Shown: piece after piece, positions 1 through 8,898 of the stretch | How the letters are laid out: the number at the start of each line of letters is the position of its first letter | How positions within the stretch are numbered: the first letter of the stretch is position 1 | From: Candidatus Nyctobacter psychrophilus | GTDB lineage: Bacteria > Vulcanimicrobiota > Vulcanimicrobiia > Vulcanimicrobiales > Vulcanimicrobiaceae | Reading direction: 5' to 3' | Assembly: GCA_014305025.1 (NCBI GenBank) | Contig: JACRTY010000049.1 | Span: 150,320 to 214,319 of the forward strand | DNA: 64,000 bases | Program-made: the position numbers and the translations under genes | The notes under the pieces: generated by a model | What the model was told of the DNA's origin: nothing | The model's input: the letters and a program-made list of their open reading frames with translations, nothing else | The model's database searches: none

Positions 1-880
1 GCGCTGAGAGATGCGGTTTCATCGCATCGAAATGCTCGAGCGGCACGACGTGCGCTTCCAGCTCGTGCGAGACGGCGGCGAGGGCATCGATGTCGCGTTC
101 CCCGACGAGCGCGATGTCGAGGGCCAGATCGAGCGCTTGCGCCAAGCTCGCAGATTTCTGCAGGAAGAGCCGTGTTTCTCCCTCTCCGGTGGCAAGCGCG
201 AGGGCCCGTGACGCGCGCTGCGGCGTGACGTCGGGCGTTTCGAGGTCATCGATTGTTCGCAACATTATCTCGCGCAGCGTCCGCAACGCCTGCGGCGGAT
301 ACATGTCCGTAACGCGGCGCGCTTGGAGTTGTTCGGGCGCCACGTCGAGTGCGATCACGTGGTCGGCTTCGCGCAAAAACGAGACGGGAACGATCTCCGT
401 GACCGGCTCGCCGATGAGTTCTTCGGCCGTCGGTGCGACCGTTTCAAGATGCGCGATATCGAGTGCGCCCACGACCCCGATGCCTGCCGCGCGCAACGCG
501 AGCGCATCCTGCCAGCGCTTGCGGTGCACGCCGTCCGGAAGATTGGCATGCGCCAACTCGTCGAGCACGACGACTTGGGGTTTCGCCTCGAGCGTCGCTT
601 CGAAATCAAAATCCTCGTACGCCACGCCATCGATGGACGCGATTCGCGGGGCACCGCGCGCGATGTGCGTGGCCATCTCCTCGAGGTCGCGGCGACCTTT
701 GGTTGCAATGGAGCCGAGCACGACCCGGATTCCGCTCTGTTGCAGCCGCAGTGCATCGTCGAGAAGCCGGCGCGTCTTGCCGGCGCCGGGCGCGCTCGCG
801 AGGTACACCGTCAGGCGCGCAGCCGTTGCCGTCTCTTCGCGGCGAGCCTCGGCCGTCGCCCGGCGGGTCCGATCGTTCAC
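1..880 (-). CDS. kdpD: KdpD-type sensor, N-terminal domain (partial)
   Basis: The reading frame starts at GTG (880) and runs off the left edge, so about 293 codons are visible. Residues 30-36 form a Walker A loop (APGAGKT). A Walker B stretch LDELAHAN is followed by a KRWQD segment, the hallmark of the KdpD cytoplasmic sensor domain. In the family this domain controls kdpFABC potassium uptake. The gene begins 40 nt after the stop of the upstream YyaL-like gene, so they may be cotranscribed. A purine-rich stretch lies about 25 nt upstream of the GTG, too far to be a normal ribosome site, so the exact start is uncertain. Histidine-kinase domains, if present, lie outside the window; a stand-alone KdpD-N protein is also possible. 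Confidence 0.8.
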   Translation of the reverse strand, partial: MNDRTRRATAEARREETATAARLTVYLASAPGAGKTRRLLDDALRLQQSGIRVVLGSIATKGRRDLEEMATHIARGAPRIASIDGVAYEDFDFEATLEAKPQVVVLDELAHANLPDGVHRKRWQDALALRAAGIGVVGALDIAHLETVAPTAEELIGEPVTEIVPVSFLREADHVIALDVAPEQLQARRVTDMYPPQALRTLREIMLRTIDDLETPDVTPQRASRALALATGEGETRLFLQKSASLAQALDLALDIALVGERDIDALAAVSHELEAHVVPLEHFDAMKPHLSA

Positions 881-920
881 GTTGCACAGGCTTCTGGGCC
901 CGGGCGCACCCCTCCGCCGA

Positions 921-3101
921 CTATCCTTGGGCCGATGCGCCGGCGATTTGGGCTTCCATCACGACGGGGTCGATGGTCGGAAGACGACACGCGCCCCGTT
1001 CGCAGACGTACGCGGTCGGCCGCCCGGACAGCGTCACCTTGCCGGTTGTTAGCGGCGCGAGTTGCGCCAACGCATCGAAGTCGGCGCCTTCAGCGGCACC
1101 GAGGAGCGCCCGGTTGGGCAAGAACTCGCGTCGCAGGGGGTCGACGAAGGCCGCGGGCGGTCCCTCTCCGGCGCGCCAGACGAGCACGATTTCGCGCGGT
1201 GCAGCGATGAAGTAATCGAGCGCCAGAAGCATGTCGTGCAGCGCCCCGGGCTGTGCGCGTAACGTCGGCGCGTAGGCATGCAGCGCCCGCTCGGCGCTCC
1301 GTCGCGGCCGGTCGTCCCCCGTGATCGTGTGCAGCCGCAGCGCGTTGAGCAGCGCAACGGATGCGCCGCTCGGTTCGGCTCCGTCGTAGTTCGGTTTCTC
1401 TCGCGCGATTAGTTTCTCGTGATCGGTTGCACTACGGAACCAGCCGCCGTGCTCCGCATCGCCGAAGAGCCGTTCGGTTCGTTCGGCGAGATGCAGGGCT
1501 TGCGCGAGCCGGCGATGATCGAAGGTCGCCTCGTACAAATCAAGCAGCGCCGCGACGAAGAACGCATCGTCTTCGAGGAAGCCCGGCCCCGAGGACCGCC
1601 CCTCTTTCCAACTGCGCTGCAACCGCTCGTCCCGGCGCAGCTGCGTCAGCACGAAATCCGCAGCGCGCGTGGCGGCGGCGACGTAGCGGGGCTCGGCGAG
1701 GACACGACCTCCGACTGCCATCGCGGAAATCATCAACCCGTTCCATGCTGTAAGCACCTTGTCGTCGCGCAGCGGATGCGGCCGGCGTTCACGCGCGATG
1801 CGCAACGTTTCGCGGGCCGCGCCGAGCGCTTCCCACTGGTCCTCGTCGGGACGGGGAACAAACAACACGTTCTTGCCTTCGAAGTTGCCGCGCGCCGTCA
1901 CACCGTAAAAGCGCATGAACGGCTCCGCTTGCGCGCCCAGACGTTCTCGAATCTGGTCCGTGCTCCAAACGAAGAACGCCCCCTCCTCACCTTCCGAATC
2001 TGCGTCCGTCGCCGAAAAGAAGCCACCTTCGGGAGATGTCATCTCGCGCACAACGTAATCGAGCGTCGTGCGCAGTATTCGCCCGAAATCGGCGCGCTTG
2101 GTGACTTGCCAAGCCTCGGCATACGCAACGGCCAGCAGGGCGTTGTCGTACAACATCTTTTCGAAGTGTGGTATGAGCCAGCGTTCATCGGTCGAGTAGC
2201 GATGAAAACCGCCGCTGAGCTGATCGTGCATCCCGCCCGCTGCCATCATCTCCAGGGCGTGCTCGGCCATCTGCAGCGATGCTGTGTCGCCGGTACGGTG
2301 ATGGTGCCTCAGCAGGAGCCGAACCGGCATACTCGACGGAAACTTCGGTGCACCCCGGATGCCGCCGTTTACGGAATCGTGCGCACGCTCATAGAAGTGC
2401 GCCGCCGCGTCGAGGACGTCGGTGCCGGGTAGTGCATCTGCCGCAGCCGTGCCGCCGGTTCGCGTCATCGCTGCGCCGATGGCGGCCGTGATCGATTGCG
2501 CCGCCTCTGCGACGCGCTGCGGGTCGGCACGATAGAGTTCCGCCAGTTGTTGCGCGATGGCGAGAAACCCGCGCCGCGCGCCACGTTCGCCATCGCGCGC
2601 CGGCAGATACGTGGCGGCGAAGAACGGGCGACGCTCGGCATCCAGCCACACGCTCATCGGCCAACCGCCGTGCCCGCTTAGCGCCGTAACCGCCGTCATG
2701 TACACCGTATCGACGTCGGGTCGCTCTTCGCGGTCCACTTTGATCGCGACGTAGTGCTCGTTGAGGAAGCGCGCGATCTCGACGTCCTCGAACGACTCCT
2801 CTTCCATCACGTGACACCAGTGGCACGTCGAATAGCCGACGGAGAGAAACACCGCAATGCCGCGCCGCCGTGCTTCGTCGAACGCCTCATCCCCCCACGG
2901 ATACCAATTCACGGGATTGTGCGCGTGCTGGCGCAGATACGGACTCGTCTCGAGGATCAGTCGATTCGTAAAGTGAGCGACGTCGCCGTCACGATGCCGC
3001 GTGCGGGGTGTTTCTCCGCGCGGCCGGTTCGCGAGCGCAGCAGCAATCCGCAGACGGACTTCGTCCGAAAATGGCGCGGCTCCAGGCGCGTTAAGCCCCA
3101 T
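921..3101 (-). CDS. Thioredoxin-domain protein, YyaL/DUF255 (spermatogenesis-associated protein 20) family
   Basis: This protein is about 726 aa, the usual size for the family. It has an N-terminal thioredoxin-like DUF255 domain with the hallmark segments [12 protein letters not shown] and [12 protein letters not shown], where CHWC is the redox-type motif, followed by GGWPMSVW. A long alpha/alpha-toroid region resembling N-acylglucosamine 2-epimerase or cellobiose epimerases follows. I chose the ATG at 3101 because the DUF255 core begins about 45 residues later. The frame stays open upstream, but that part is Arg/Ala-rich shadow of the divergent serA. The enzymatic activity of the family is not established. 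The kdpD-like gene follows closely on the same strand. Confidence 0.93.
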   Translation of the reverse strand: MGLNAPGAAPFSDEVRLRIAAALANRPRGETPRTRHRDGDVAHFTNRLILETSPYLRQHAHNPVNWYPWGDEAFDEARRRGIAVFLSVGYSTCHWCHVMEEESFEDVEIARFLNEHYVAIKVDREERPDVDTVYMTAVTALSGHGGWPMSVWLDAERRPFFAATYLPARDGERGARRGFLAIAQQLAELYRADPQRVAEAAQSITAAIGAAMTRTGGTAAADALPGTDVLDAAAHFYERAHDSVNGGIRGAPKFPSSMPVRLLLRHHHRTGDTASLQMAEHALEMMAAGGMHDQLSGGFHRYSTDERWLIPHFEKMLYDNALLAVAYAEAWQVTKRADFGRILRTTLDYVVREMTSPEGGFFSATDADSEGEEGAFFVWSTDQIRERLGAQAEPFMRFYGVTARGNFEGKNVLFVPRPDEDQWEALGAARETLRIARERRPHPLRDDKVLTAWNGLMISAMAVGGRVLAEPRYVAAATRAADFVLTQLRRDERLQRSWKEGRSSGPGFLEDDAFFVAALLDLYEATFDHRRLAQALHLAERTERLFGDAEHGGWFRSATDHEKLIAREKPNYDGAEPSGASVALLNALRLHTITGDDRPRRSAERALHAYAPTLRAQPGALHDMLLALDYFIAAPREIVLVWRAGEGPPAAFVDPLRREFLPNRALLGAAEGADFDALAQLAPLTTGKVTLSGRPTAYVCERGACRLPTIDPVVMEAQIAGASAQG

Positions 3102-3273
3102 ACCCGTTCGTTCGTCGCCGCGCGGATCCGCGTTCACTGTTGGGTGTGGTCCACGGGCCAGTACTGCGGCTCGACGTGGAGCTGCACCTCGCGAGCCACT
3201 ACGCCGAAATCGCGGCGAGCCACGCTGATGAGCGGGGCGAGTCGCGACGGTTGCGAAAGCGGACGCGTACAGG

Positions 3274-4872
3274 ATGTCTTCGCGTTCGAGCGCCCGCGTC
3301 GTCGTTGCCGAGCCGTTTTCCGATTCCGGAATTGACGTCTTGCGCCGCGCCGGCATCGAGATCGTATCGGTCGTCGGGCGCCCCCTCGAAGCGCTGCAGG
3401 CGGCACTCGCCGATGCGCACGCACTGATCGTGCGCTCGGAAACGCCGGTCGACCGCGCTCTTCTGGCCCATGCCCCAAACCTTGCCGTCGTGGCACGTGC
3501 CGGAGTCGGCGTCGATGCGATCGACGTTGCGGCCGCGACCGAGGCCGGGATCGTCGTTCTCAATACGCCGGCCGCCAACACGCTTGCCGCTACCGAACAG
3601 ACCTTCGCATTGTTACTCTCGCTCGTGCGCCACATCCCGGACGCCGCCGCCTCTCTGCGCGCCGGTCGCTGGGAGCGCAAGCCCTTCATCGGCTCGGAAC
3701 TCTACGGCAAGGTGCTGGGCATCGTCGGACTCGGACGCATCGGTGGCGCCGTTGCCGCGCGAGCCGCCGCCTTCGGAATGACGCTCCTCGCGGCCGACCC
3801 GTTCCTTCCTCGCGTGCGCGCCGAAGCGCTCGGCGCAGAACTTCTTGACCTCGACGATCTGCTCGCGCGGGCGGACATCGTCACGCTGCACGTTCCGCTC
3901 AACGCGCAGACCCGTGGGCTGATCGACGCTGCCAGACTCGCGCTGATGCCAGCGCATGCAGTACTCGTAAATTGCGCGCGCGGCGGCGTCGTAGACGAAC
4001 CGGCACTGTACGAAGCGCTCGAAGAAGGCCGGTTACGCGGCGCGGCGCTCGACGTCGTCGCAAGCGAACCACCCGCGCCAGGCAGCATCGGCGCGCGCTT
4101 GCAGCGCCATCCCAAGGTTATCGCGACTCCACACCTCGGCGGTTCGACGGTCGAGGCACTCGAGCGCATCGCGCTCGAACTGGCCCACGATGTCGTGAGC
4201 GTTCTCCTGGGCGGACCCGCGGCAGCGGCCGTGAATGCGCCGGTTGCCGCCGGGGCGGATGCGGCGTTGCTCAGGCCCTTCGTCGAACTTGCATACCGTC
4301 TGGGCAAACTCTACGCGCAAGTCGCTCACGAACGGGCGCTGCCGCCTCTGGTGCTCGTTATGCAAGGCCGCATTGCAGCATTCGACGGCGAACCCGTCGT
4401 GACGGCGTTTCTGTCAGGACTCCTGCAGACCACGACGTCTCGTCGCGTTTCGATCGTCAATGCGCGCGCGATTGCGCAGGAACTCGGGCTGACCATCGAG
4501 CTACGCAGCGACGATCGAACCAGCGGCGCCTTTGCCGCGACGTTGCGCGTCACCGGCGGCGCAACATCGCTTGCAGGCACAAGCGTTAGGGGACACCCGC
4601 GCATCATCGCGGTCGACGGATTCGAAGTCGACATGCTGCTGCAGGGTTCGCTGCTGGCGACCCGCCACCGCGACGTGCCTGGTATGGTGGGGCGGGTCGG
4701 CACGATCCTCGGTGAAGACGCGGTCAACATCTCGACGATGCAGGTCGCGCGGACCGACGCCGGAGGCGACGCCCTGATGATACTGGGCATCGACCGTCGC
4801 GCCGGCCCCGAAACGATCGAGCGCATTCGGGCGATCCCGGGGGTCGGCAGCGTACGCGCCTTCGAAGCATGA
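3274..4872 (+). CDS. serA: D-3-phosphoglycerate dehydrogenase
   Basis: This enzyme catalyses the first committed step of serine biosynthesis, oxidising 3-phosphoglycerate to 3-phosphohydroxypyruvate with NAD. The 532-residue length fits the long type I form. The Rossmann motif GLGRIG is at 152-157. The catalytic Arg lies in NCARGG (R236), the Glu in ASEP (E265) and the His in TPHLGG (H287). An intervening allosteric-substrate-binding domain (about 325-450) and a C-terminal ACT domain (about 455-530, with the [10 protein letters not shown] region) predict serine feedback control. The stop overlaps the next gene's start by 4 nt (ATGA), so the two are translationally coupled. The gene is divergent from the YyaL-like gene across 172 bp, which must hold both promoters. 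Confidence 0.97.
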   Translation: MSSRSSARVVVAEPFSDSGIDVLRRAGIEIVSVVGRPLEALQAALADAHALIVRSETPVDRALLAHAPNLAVVARAGVGVDAIDVAAATEAGIVVLNTPAANTLAATEQTFALLLSLVRHIPDAAASLRAGRWERKPFIGSELYGKVLGIVGLGRIGGAVAARAAAFGMTLLAADPFLPRVRAEALGAELLDLDDLLARADIVTLHVPLNAQTRGLIDAARLALMPAHAVLVNCARGGVVDEPALYEALEEGRLRGAALDVVASEPPAPGSIGARLQRHPKVIATPHLGGSTVEALERIALELAHDVVSVLLGGPAAAAVNAPVAAGADAALLRPFVELAYRLGKLYAQVAHERALPPLVLVMQGRIAAFDGEPVVTAFLSGLLQTTTSRRVSIVNARAIAQELGLTIELRSDDRTSGAFAATLRVTGGATSLAGTSVRGHPRIIAVDGFEVDMLLQGSLLATRHRDVPGMVGRVGTILGEDAVNISTMQVARTDAGGDALMILGIDRRAGPETIERIRAIPGVGSVRAFEA

Positions 4873-5513
4873 TCTGGCTTGCGCGGCACGGAGAAACGGC
4901 GTGGAACATTGCCGGCCGTTATCAAGGACGACTCGAATCGTCGCTGACGTCGCGCGGGATGCAACAAGCGATAGCGCTCGCCGAACACGTCGCGGCCCTT
5001 TGGGCGAACGGCCAGTGCGTCCCGCGCCGCCTCGTTTCCTCGCCGCTGGAGCGCTGCACGGCAACGGCCCAACAGATGGCACGGCGGCTTCATCTCGACG
5101 TGGAGACCGATGCGCGCCTCATCGAAATCGCGCACGGGACGTGGGAAGGCCGGTACAAGGGCGCGCTCGAGCGTGACGATTTTGAACGCTATCGCCTGTG
5201 GCGCGACCATCCCGAGCGCGTTGTTTTTCCCGGGGGTGAATCACTCGCGGACGTTCGGCTGCGCTGGAAGAGCTTCGCCGCCGAGTTGCTGCGCCATCGG
5301 CAGAACACGCTCGTCGTCACCCACGATGCCGTCATTCGGTGCGCGTTACTCGAAATTCAGGGTCGCGCGTTGGACGAGTTTTGGACGGTACGCGTCGAGA
5401 ACGGCGCCTACGCAGCGATCGCGTCAGCCGACGGCGGGTTCACGGTCGTCCATGAATGCGTTGCCGATTTCCTCGGCAACCTACGCGCGGACTCCGCGGG
5501 CCAAGCGTTGTAG
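4869..5513 (+). CDS. Histidine phosphatase (GpmB-like), candidate phosphoserine phosphatase
   Basis: This 214-aa protein belongs to the histidine phosphatase superfamily. The phosphohistidine motif RHGE is at residues 6-9, and the second catalytic His lies in VVTHDAV about 150 residues later. It overlaps serA by 4 nt. Metal-independent phosphoserine phosphatases of this superfamily are known in Hydrogenobacter and others, and no SerB-type HAD phosphatase sits beside serA here. The simplest reading is that this gene supplies the last step of serine synthesis. That role is inferred from context; cobalamin-pathway CobC or a general sugar phosphatase are alternatives. Confidence 0.88.
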   Translation: MIWLARHGETAWNIAGRYQGRLESSLTSRGMQQAIALAEHVAALWANGQCVPRRLVSSPLERCTATAQQMARRLHLDVETDARLIEIAHGTWEGRYKGALERDDFERYRLWRDHPERVVFPGGESLADVRLRWKSFAAELLRHRQNTLVVTHDAVIRCALLEIQGRALDEFWTVRVENGAYAAIASADGGFTVVHECVADFLGNLRADSAGQAL

Positions 5514-5650
5514 AACGCAAACCAACGTCCGTCTCGCCGTGCGCTTTCCTTCTTTGCTCCTGCGGTCATTCCACGCTTTTGCGGCGCCTTTACGGGCACG
5601 AAGCGTCCGCACCATTTGCTGTAAACCCGTACCGGAGGCAGATCGCTGAT

Positions 5651-6334
5651 CTAGCGCGCCACACGCGCTCCGGCCAGTGCCGTGCGCGCGTCTTCGCGGG
5701 CGTCGGTCTTGACCATCATGATCACGTTGTCGCCGACGCGCACGACGGTATCTCCGCTCGGAATGACCAGCTCCTCATCCTTGCGATCGACGGCGACCAC
5801 GATCGATGAGCGCGGGAGGCCCACGTCGATGATCCGCCGTCCATCCGCCGGGGAGCCGGGCGGGATCGAGAGTTTGACCAGTTCGAGGTCGCCGTCGCGC
5901 AGGCGCCCGATCAACGAGAGTTCGGTGACGTTGACGTGCTCGTTGATGGCGTCGAGGATCATCTCGGTCGATGAAATGAGCTGGACCGGTGTCGTGGTAT
6001 CGAGCGACTCGAAAATCGTCTTGTTCTTGGGGTTGTTGACGCGGGCGATGCAGCGCGCCGCCGAATGTTTCTTCGCGATCAAACAGACGACGAGATTGTC
6101 TTCGTCATCGCCCGTGTCGGCGACGACGACGTCCGCGCGTCCGAGTCCCGCAGCCTCGAGCACCAGCGGGTCGCACCCGTCCCCGACCATGGTGATGTCG
6201 GTGTCGAGCAGATTCGCCATCAGGTTGGCTTTGCGCGCTTGCTTCTCGATCAGCACGACCTCATGATCTTGCGCGAGCAAGCCGCGCGCGAGATACGTTC
6301 CCACCTTACCGCCGCCGACGATGATGACGAACAT
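5651..6334 (-). CDS. trkA: TrkA-family potassium uptake regulator (RCK N + C)
   Basis: This 227-aa cytoplasmic gating subunit belongs to Trk/Ktr-type potassium transporters or channels. It starts with a nucleotide-binding GGGKVGTYLA loop, has the DTGDDEDNLV segment typical of RCK-N domains and ends with a TrkA-C domain (about 140-225). It lies 9 nt downstream of a second trkA-like gene, so the two form an operon, as in organisms where two single-RCK subunits form a mixed ring. No trkH/ktrB membrane partner lies inside this window. Confidence 0.93.
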   Translation of the reverse strand: MFVIIVGGGKVGTYLARGLLAQDHEVVLIEKQARKANLMANLLDTDITMVGDGCDPLVLEAAGLGRADVVVADTGDDEDNLVVCLIAKKHSAARCIARVNNPKNKTIFESLDTTTPVQLISSTEMILDAINEHVNVTELSLIGRLRDGDLELVKLSIPPGSPADGRRIIDVGLPRSSIVVAVDRKDEELVIPSGDTVVRVGDNVIMMVKTDAREDARTALAGARVAR

Positions 6335-6343
6335 GTGAGGTCC

Positions 6344-7024
6344 CTAAGCCGAAAGTCTGATCGGTACGTCTTGGGTCGTCGCCGCAAAGCGCGCCACGAA
6401 CTCGGAAAGCGCCTCGGGCGCGACGATCACGTTGATTTCGTCGCCGGACGCGAGTTCGTCGTGCGGCGCGGCCACCGACACCCGGCTGCCGCGGCGGACG
6501 GCGGCAACCCGTACAGCTCCCGGCTTCTCGACGTCGGAGACACTGAGGCCTCCATCGCCCGGACGGAGGGTGACGGCAAGCGACGACAGTCGCCCGAAAT
6601 CGAACGACGGGACCGACTCGTACGGCATGTGCATCAGCTTGTCACGCACGATCTTCGCGCCGATCGTCGTCGGGCAGACCGTCTCGATGCCAAGTTCACG
6701 GTACAGTTGTCCGCGCGGCGGATCGTAAATGCGCGCTACGATCTTCTTGATGCCGAACATGCGCTGCGCAATCAACGCGGCCATGACGTTGCGGTTGTCG
6801 CCATCGGTCACGGCGATGAATCCGTCGGCATGGTCGGCGCCTGCTCGCCGTAGCACGTCGTAATCGATTCCGGTTCCGACTTCCACGCGTCCGGCGAAGT
6901 GATTGCCCAACCGCTTGAAGGCGGCAGGGCTTTCGTCGACGACGACGACCTCATGCGACTCGGCGCTCAGAAGTTTTGCGAGAGTCGATCCGACGCGACC
7001 ACACCCGACGATGACGTATTTCAT
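6344..7024 (-). CDS. trkA: TrkA-family potassium uptake regulator (second copy)
   Basis: This is a 226-aa RCK protein with the loop GCGRVGSTLAKLL at the N terminus, acidic beta-2 end VVVDES, the TDGDNRNVM segment, and a C-terminal TrkA-C domain. It is the first gene of the two-gene trkA operon on the minus strand. The two proteins differ clearly in sequence, so this is an old pair rather than a recent duplication. It is transcribed away from tRNA-Pro, and the 113-bp gap between them should hold both promoters. Confidence 0.93.
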   Translation of the reverse strand: MKYVIVGCGRVGSTLAKLLSAESHEVVVVDESPAAFKRLGNHFAGRVEVGTGIDYDVLRRAGADHADGFIAVTDGDNRNVMAALIAQRMFGIKKIVARIYDPPRGQLYRELGIETVCPTTIGAKIVRDKLMHMPYESVPSFDFGRLSSLAVTLRPGDGGLSVSDVEKPGAVRVAAVRRGSRVSVAAPHDELASGDEINVIVAPEALSEFVARFAATTQDVPIRLSA

Positions 7025-7137
7025 GAACCGGCCCAGGTTGTTCGAACGCGCTCGCAGCCGAACCTGGGCGCCCGCCCGGGTTCAGCGGGCAGGACCGGTG
7101 CCGGGCTCCCAGAATCGCAGGTCGTTCTGCAGGGAAT

Positions 7138-7214
7138 CGGGGCGTAGCTCAGCTTGGTAGAGCGCTGCGTTCGGGACGCAGAGGCCACAGGTTCAAATCC
7201 TGCCGCCCCGACCA
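7138..7214 (+). tRNA. tRNA-Pro (anticodon CGG)
   Basis: The 77-nt cloverleaf has a 7-bp acceptor stem (CGGGGCG paired with CGCCCCG) and an encoded ACCA 3' end (7211-7214). The D arm is GCTC...GAGC. The anticodon stem CTGCG/CGCAG encloses loop TTCGGGA, giving anticodon CGG at 7172-7174. The T arm contains GTTCAAATC. The C1 base at the acceptor end is typical of bacterial tRNA-Pro. Confidence 0.97.
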
Positions 7215-7238
7215 GCTCGCTCGCTAAGGCAAATAACA

Positions 7239-7634
7239 CTGTTCGCTCGTTTCAATCCAGCGGCAAAGCGTGTCTTGCGTACAGCAGAGCAGGCGTGCCG
7301 AAATCACAATCATTACTACGTCGGCGTCGGCCATGTACTGTTGGCATTGCTGGAGGAACGTGATGCCGCGATCGAAGCGCGGCTCGCCTCGGGCGGCCAT
7401 TCGGCGCCCGAAGTGATCGATGACGTCCGACGCGCGATCGGGACGGGGGAAGAGCGTCTGTGGGACGGCATCCTTATAACTCCCCGCGTCAGCCGCATCA
7501 TCGAGATCGCCGAGACGAGGGTCCCCACGACGCTGCCGCTCGAGCCGGCGCACCTTTTCGACGCCATCGAAGCCGAGGGAGGCCTGTTCGCAGAATTGCT
7601 GAGCCGCTACGTCGGAAACACGCGCGTCTCGTGA
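7239..7634 (+). CDS. Clp N-terminal-domain protein (stand-alone)
   Basis: The protein has one to two Clp-N repeats and no AAA domain. The segment around HNHYYVGVGHVLLALLEE matches the HNYIGTEHLLLGLL core of ClpC/ClpA N domains. The first ordinary start in this frame is TTG 7275, but that would remove the first conserved helix (RFNPAAKRVL). The upstream frame begins at CTG 7239, preceded by an AAGG box 9 nt away, and restores the full helix. I therefore place the start at the rare CTG codon. Stand-alone Clp-N proteins are thought to modulate Clp chaperones, but the target here is unknown. Confidence 0.75.
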   Translation: MFARFNPAAKRVLRTAEQACRNHNHYYVGVGHVLLALLEERDAAIEARLASGGHSAPEVIDDVRRAIGTGEERLWDGILITPRVSRIIEIAETRVPTTLPLEPAHLFDAIEAEGGLFAELLSRYVGNTRVS

Positions 7635-7652
7635 CGGTAAACTGACGCCGAC

Positions 7653-8276
7653 GTGCCGCATTTCGCGAACTTCTTTTTGAGCCTCGTCGACCATGCCGGG
7701 TATGGTGGACTCTTCCTCGTCATGACCATCGGCAACATGGGCGTTCCAATCGGGGCGGAACTGATCGTGCCGGCCGCGGGGGCGCTTGCCGCCACCGGAC
7801 ACCTCTCGAGCCTGTGGCTGGCGGCCACGGTCGCGACCCTTGGCGAGGTCGTCGGCGGCTCGATTCTCTACGCGATCGGCTATGCGGGCGGGCGCCCGTT
7901 CGTCGTGCGCTACGGGCGGTATTTCAAGCTCAGCGAGCAAAAGCTCGACGCCTTCGGCGACTTTTACGAGCGCCATGGCAGCGTCGTCGTGTTCGTGTGC
8001 CGCTTCATCCCCTTCGTCCGCGGCGTTTCGGCGCTGCCGGCGGGTGTGTCACGCATGCCCAAGCGATACTTTCTTGCATACACTGCGGCGGGTTCGGCGG
8101 TCTTCTGTTTTGGGCTGGCATGGCTCGGAAGCGTTTTCGGACACCACATCGATGAAATCACACCGCAAATTCATAGGATCTCGTTTCTGGTGGCCGTGGC
8201 CATCATCGTCGCGATCATCGTCGCCGTGGTCGCCACGGTCGCGCGCTCGCGGCGTCGTAGCGCTAAAACGATTTAG
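7653..8276 (+). CDS. DedA-family membrane protein (VTT domain)
   Basis: This 207-aa integral membrane protein has a GTG start. It carries the DedA/SNARE-associated signature regions: the early PIGAELIVPAAGALA segment, the GG(S)ILYAIGYAGGR loop, and the conserved arginine stretch FVCRFIPFVRGVSALPAG. The last 40 residues form a transmembrane helix with a basic tail. DedA proteins include flippases for undecaprenyl phosphate and phosphatidylethanolamine. The downstream secreted-protein frame overlaps its 3' end. Confidence 0.93.
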   Translation: MPHFANFFLSLVDHAGYGGLFLVMTIGNMGVPIGAELIVPAAGALAATGHLSSLWLAATVATLGEVVGGSILYAIGYAGGRPFVVRYGRYFKLSEQKLDAFGDFYERHGSVVVFVCRFIPFVRGVSALPAGVSRMPKRYFLAYTAAGSAVFCFGLAWLGSVFGHHIDEITPQIHRISFLVAVAIIVAIIVAVVATVARSRRRSAKTI

Positions 8277-8898
8277 CATCATCGCGCTGGCGGCGCTCTG
8301 CGTCGCCGGCGGCGCTTCACCCGCGCCGGCGCAGTCGTCGCCACCGGCGGCGACGCCGGTTCGGCCGCTCCCGGCCGCCCCGCCGCTGCCGACATCGCCG
8401 CTCGGGCGTTCGCTTTCGAACGCCTATCAGGCCATCGTGCGGACCGGGGTGACCAGTCCCGCGGCGGCGCAGCAAGCCGAATTCGCGTACGCCCAGGCCT
8501 TGCAACGGGCGCGCGCCGGGGATGTTTCGGGGGCGCTGGCGGCGTCGGCGCACGCGCAGGCAACGGCGCTTGAAGCGGGTCGCGGCGCGTCGCTCCCCAC
8601 CGTACCGCTTCCGCCGGCCGAGCCGCCGACAACGGTCGTGCCACCCACCGGGGTGACGCCGCCGACAGCCGGCGTTCCAATCGTCGACGATGCGGGAGCC
8701 GTGCTGTCGCCGGAATTGCTCGCGGCCCGGAACGAGATCGAACTTGCCTCCGAGTTGACGCATCGGTCTCTGGATACCGCGAAAGCGCATTACCGGCGCG
8801 CGCTCGATGCGTATCAATCCGGTAACGCAGTTCGTGCGCGCCACGAAGCACGCGCCGCCTTCGACGCCGCGGCGGATGCCCTCTCGACGGTGAAATGA
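8152..8898 (+). CDS. Secreted Pro/Ala-rich helical protein of unknown function (start uncertain)
   Basis: The frame encodes a clear signal peptide (KRFSIIALAALCVAGG, followed by ASPAPAQ) around 8260-8335. A Pro/Ala-rich linker and two helical Ala-rich segments resembling tetratricopeptide or coiled repeats follow. No ATG, GTG or TTG lies just before the signal peptide. The nearest ordinary start is ATG 8152, which would put about 36 odd residues, encoded in the shadow of dedA, ahead of it. A rare start codon or a sequence error near 8255 is possible. The stop overlaps the uvrC ATG by 4 nt, which supports real translation. I do not recognise the family. Confidence 0.6.
   Translation: MKSHRKFIGSRFWWPWPSSSRSSSPWSPRSRARGVVALKRFSIIALAALCVAGGASPAPAQSSPPAATPVRPLPAAPPLPTSPLGRSLSNAYQAIVRTGVTSPAAAQQAEFAYAQALQRARAGDVSGALAASAHAQATALEAGRGASLPTVPLPPAEPPTTVVPPTGVTPPTAGVPIVDDAGAVLSPELLAARNEIELASELTHRSLDTAKAHYRRALDAYQSGNAVRARHEARAAFDAAADALSTVK

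Noticed and set aside
90..1210. Long plus-strand open frames near the left edge
   Set aside because: They are antisense to the KdpD-like and YyaL-like genes, which have clear motifs.
3134..3273. A short minus-strand frame ending [13 protein letters not shown] between the YyaL-like gene and serA
   Set aside because: The end looks protein-like but there is no start codon that avoids overlapping serA on the opposite strand, and no family match comes to mind.
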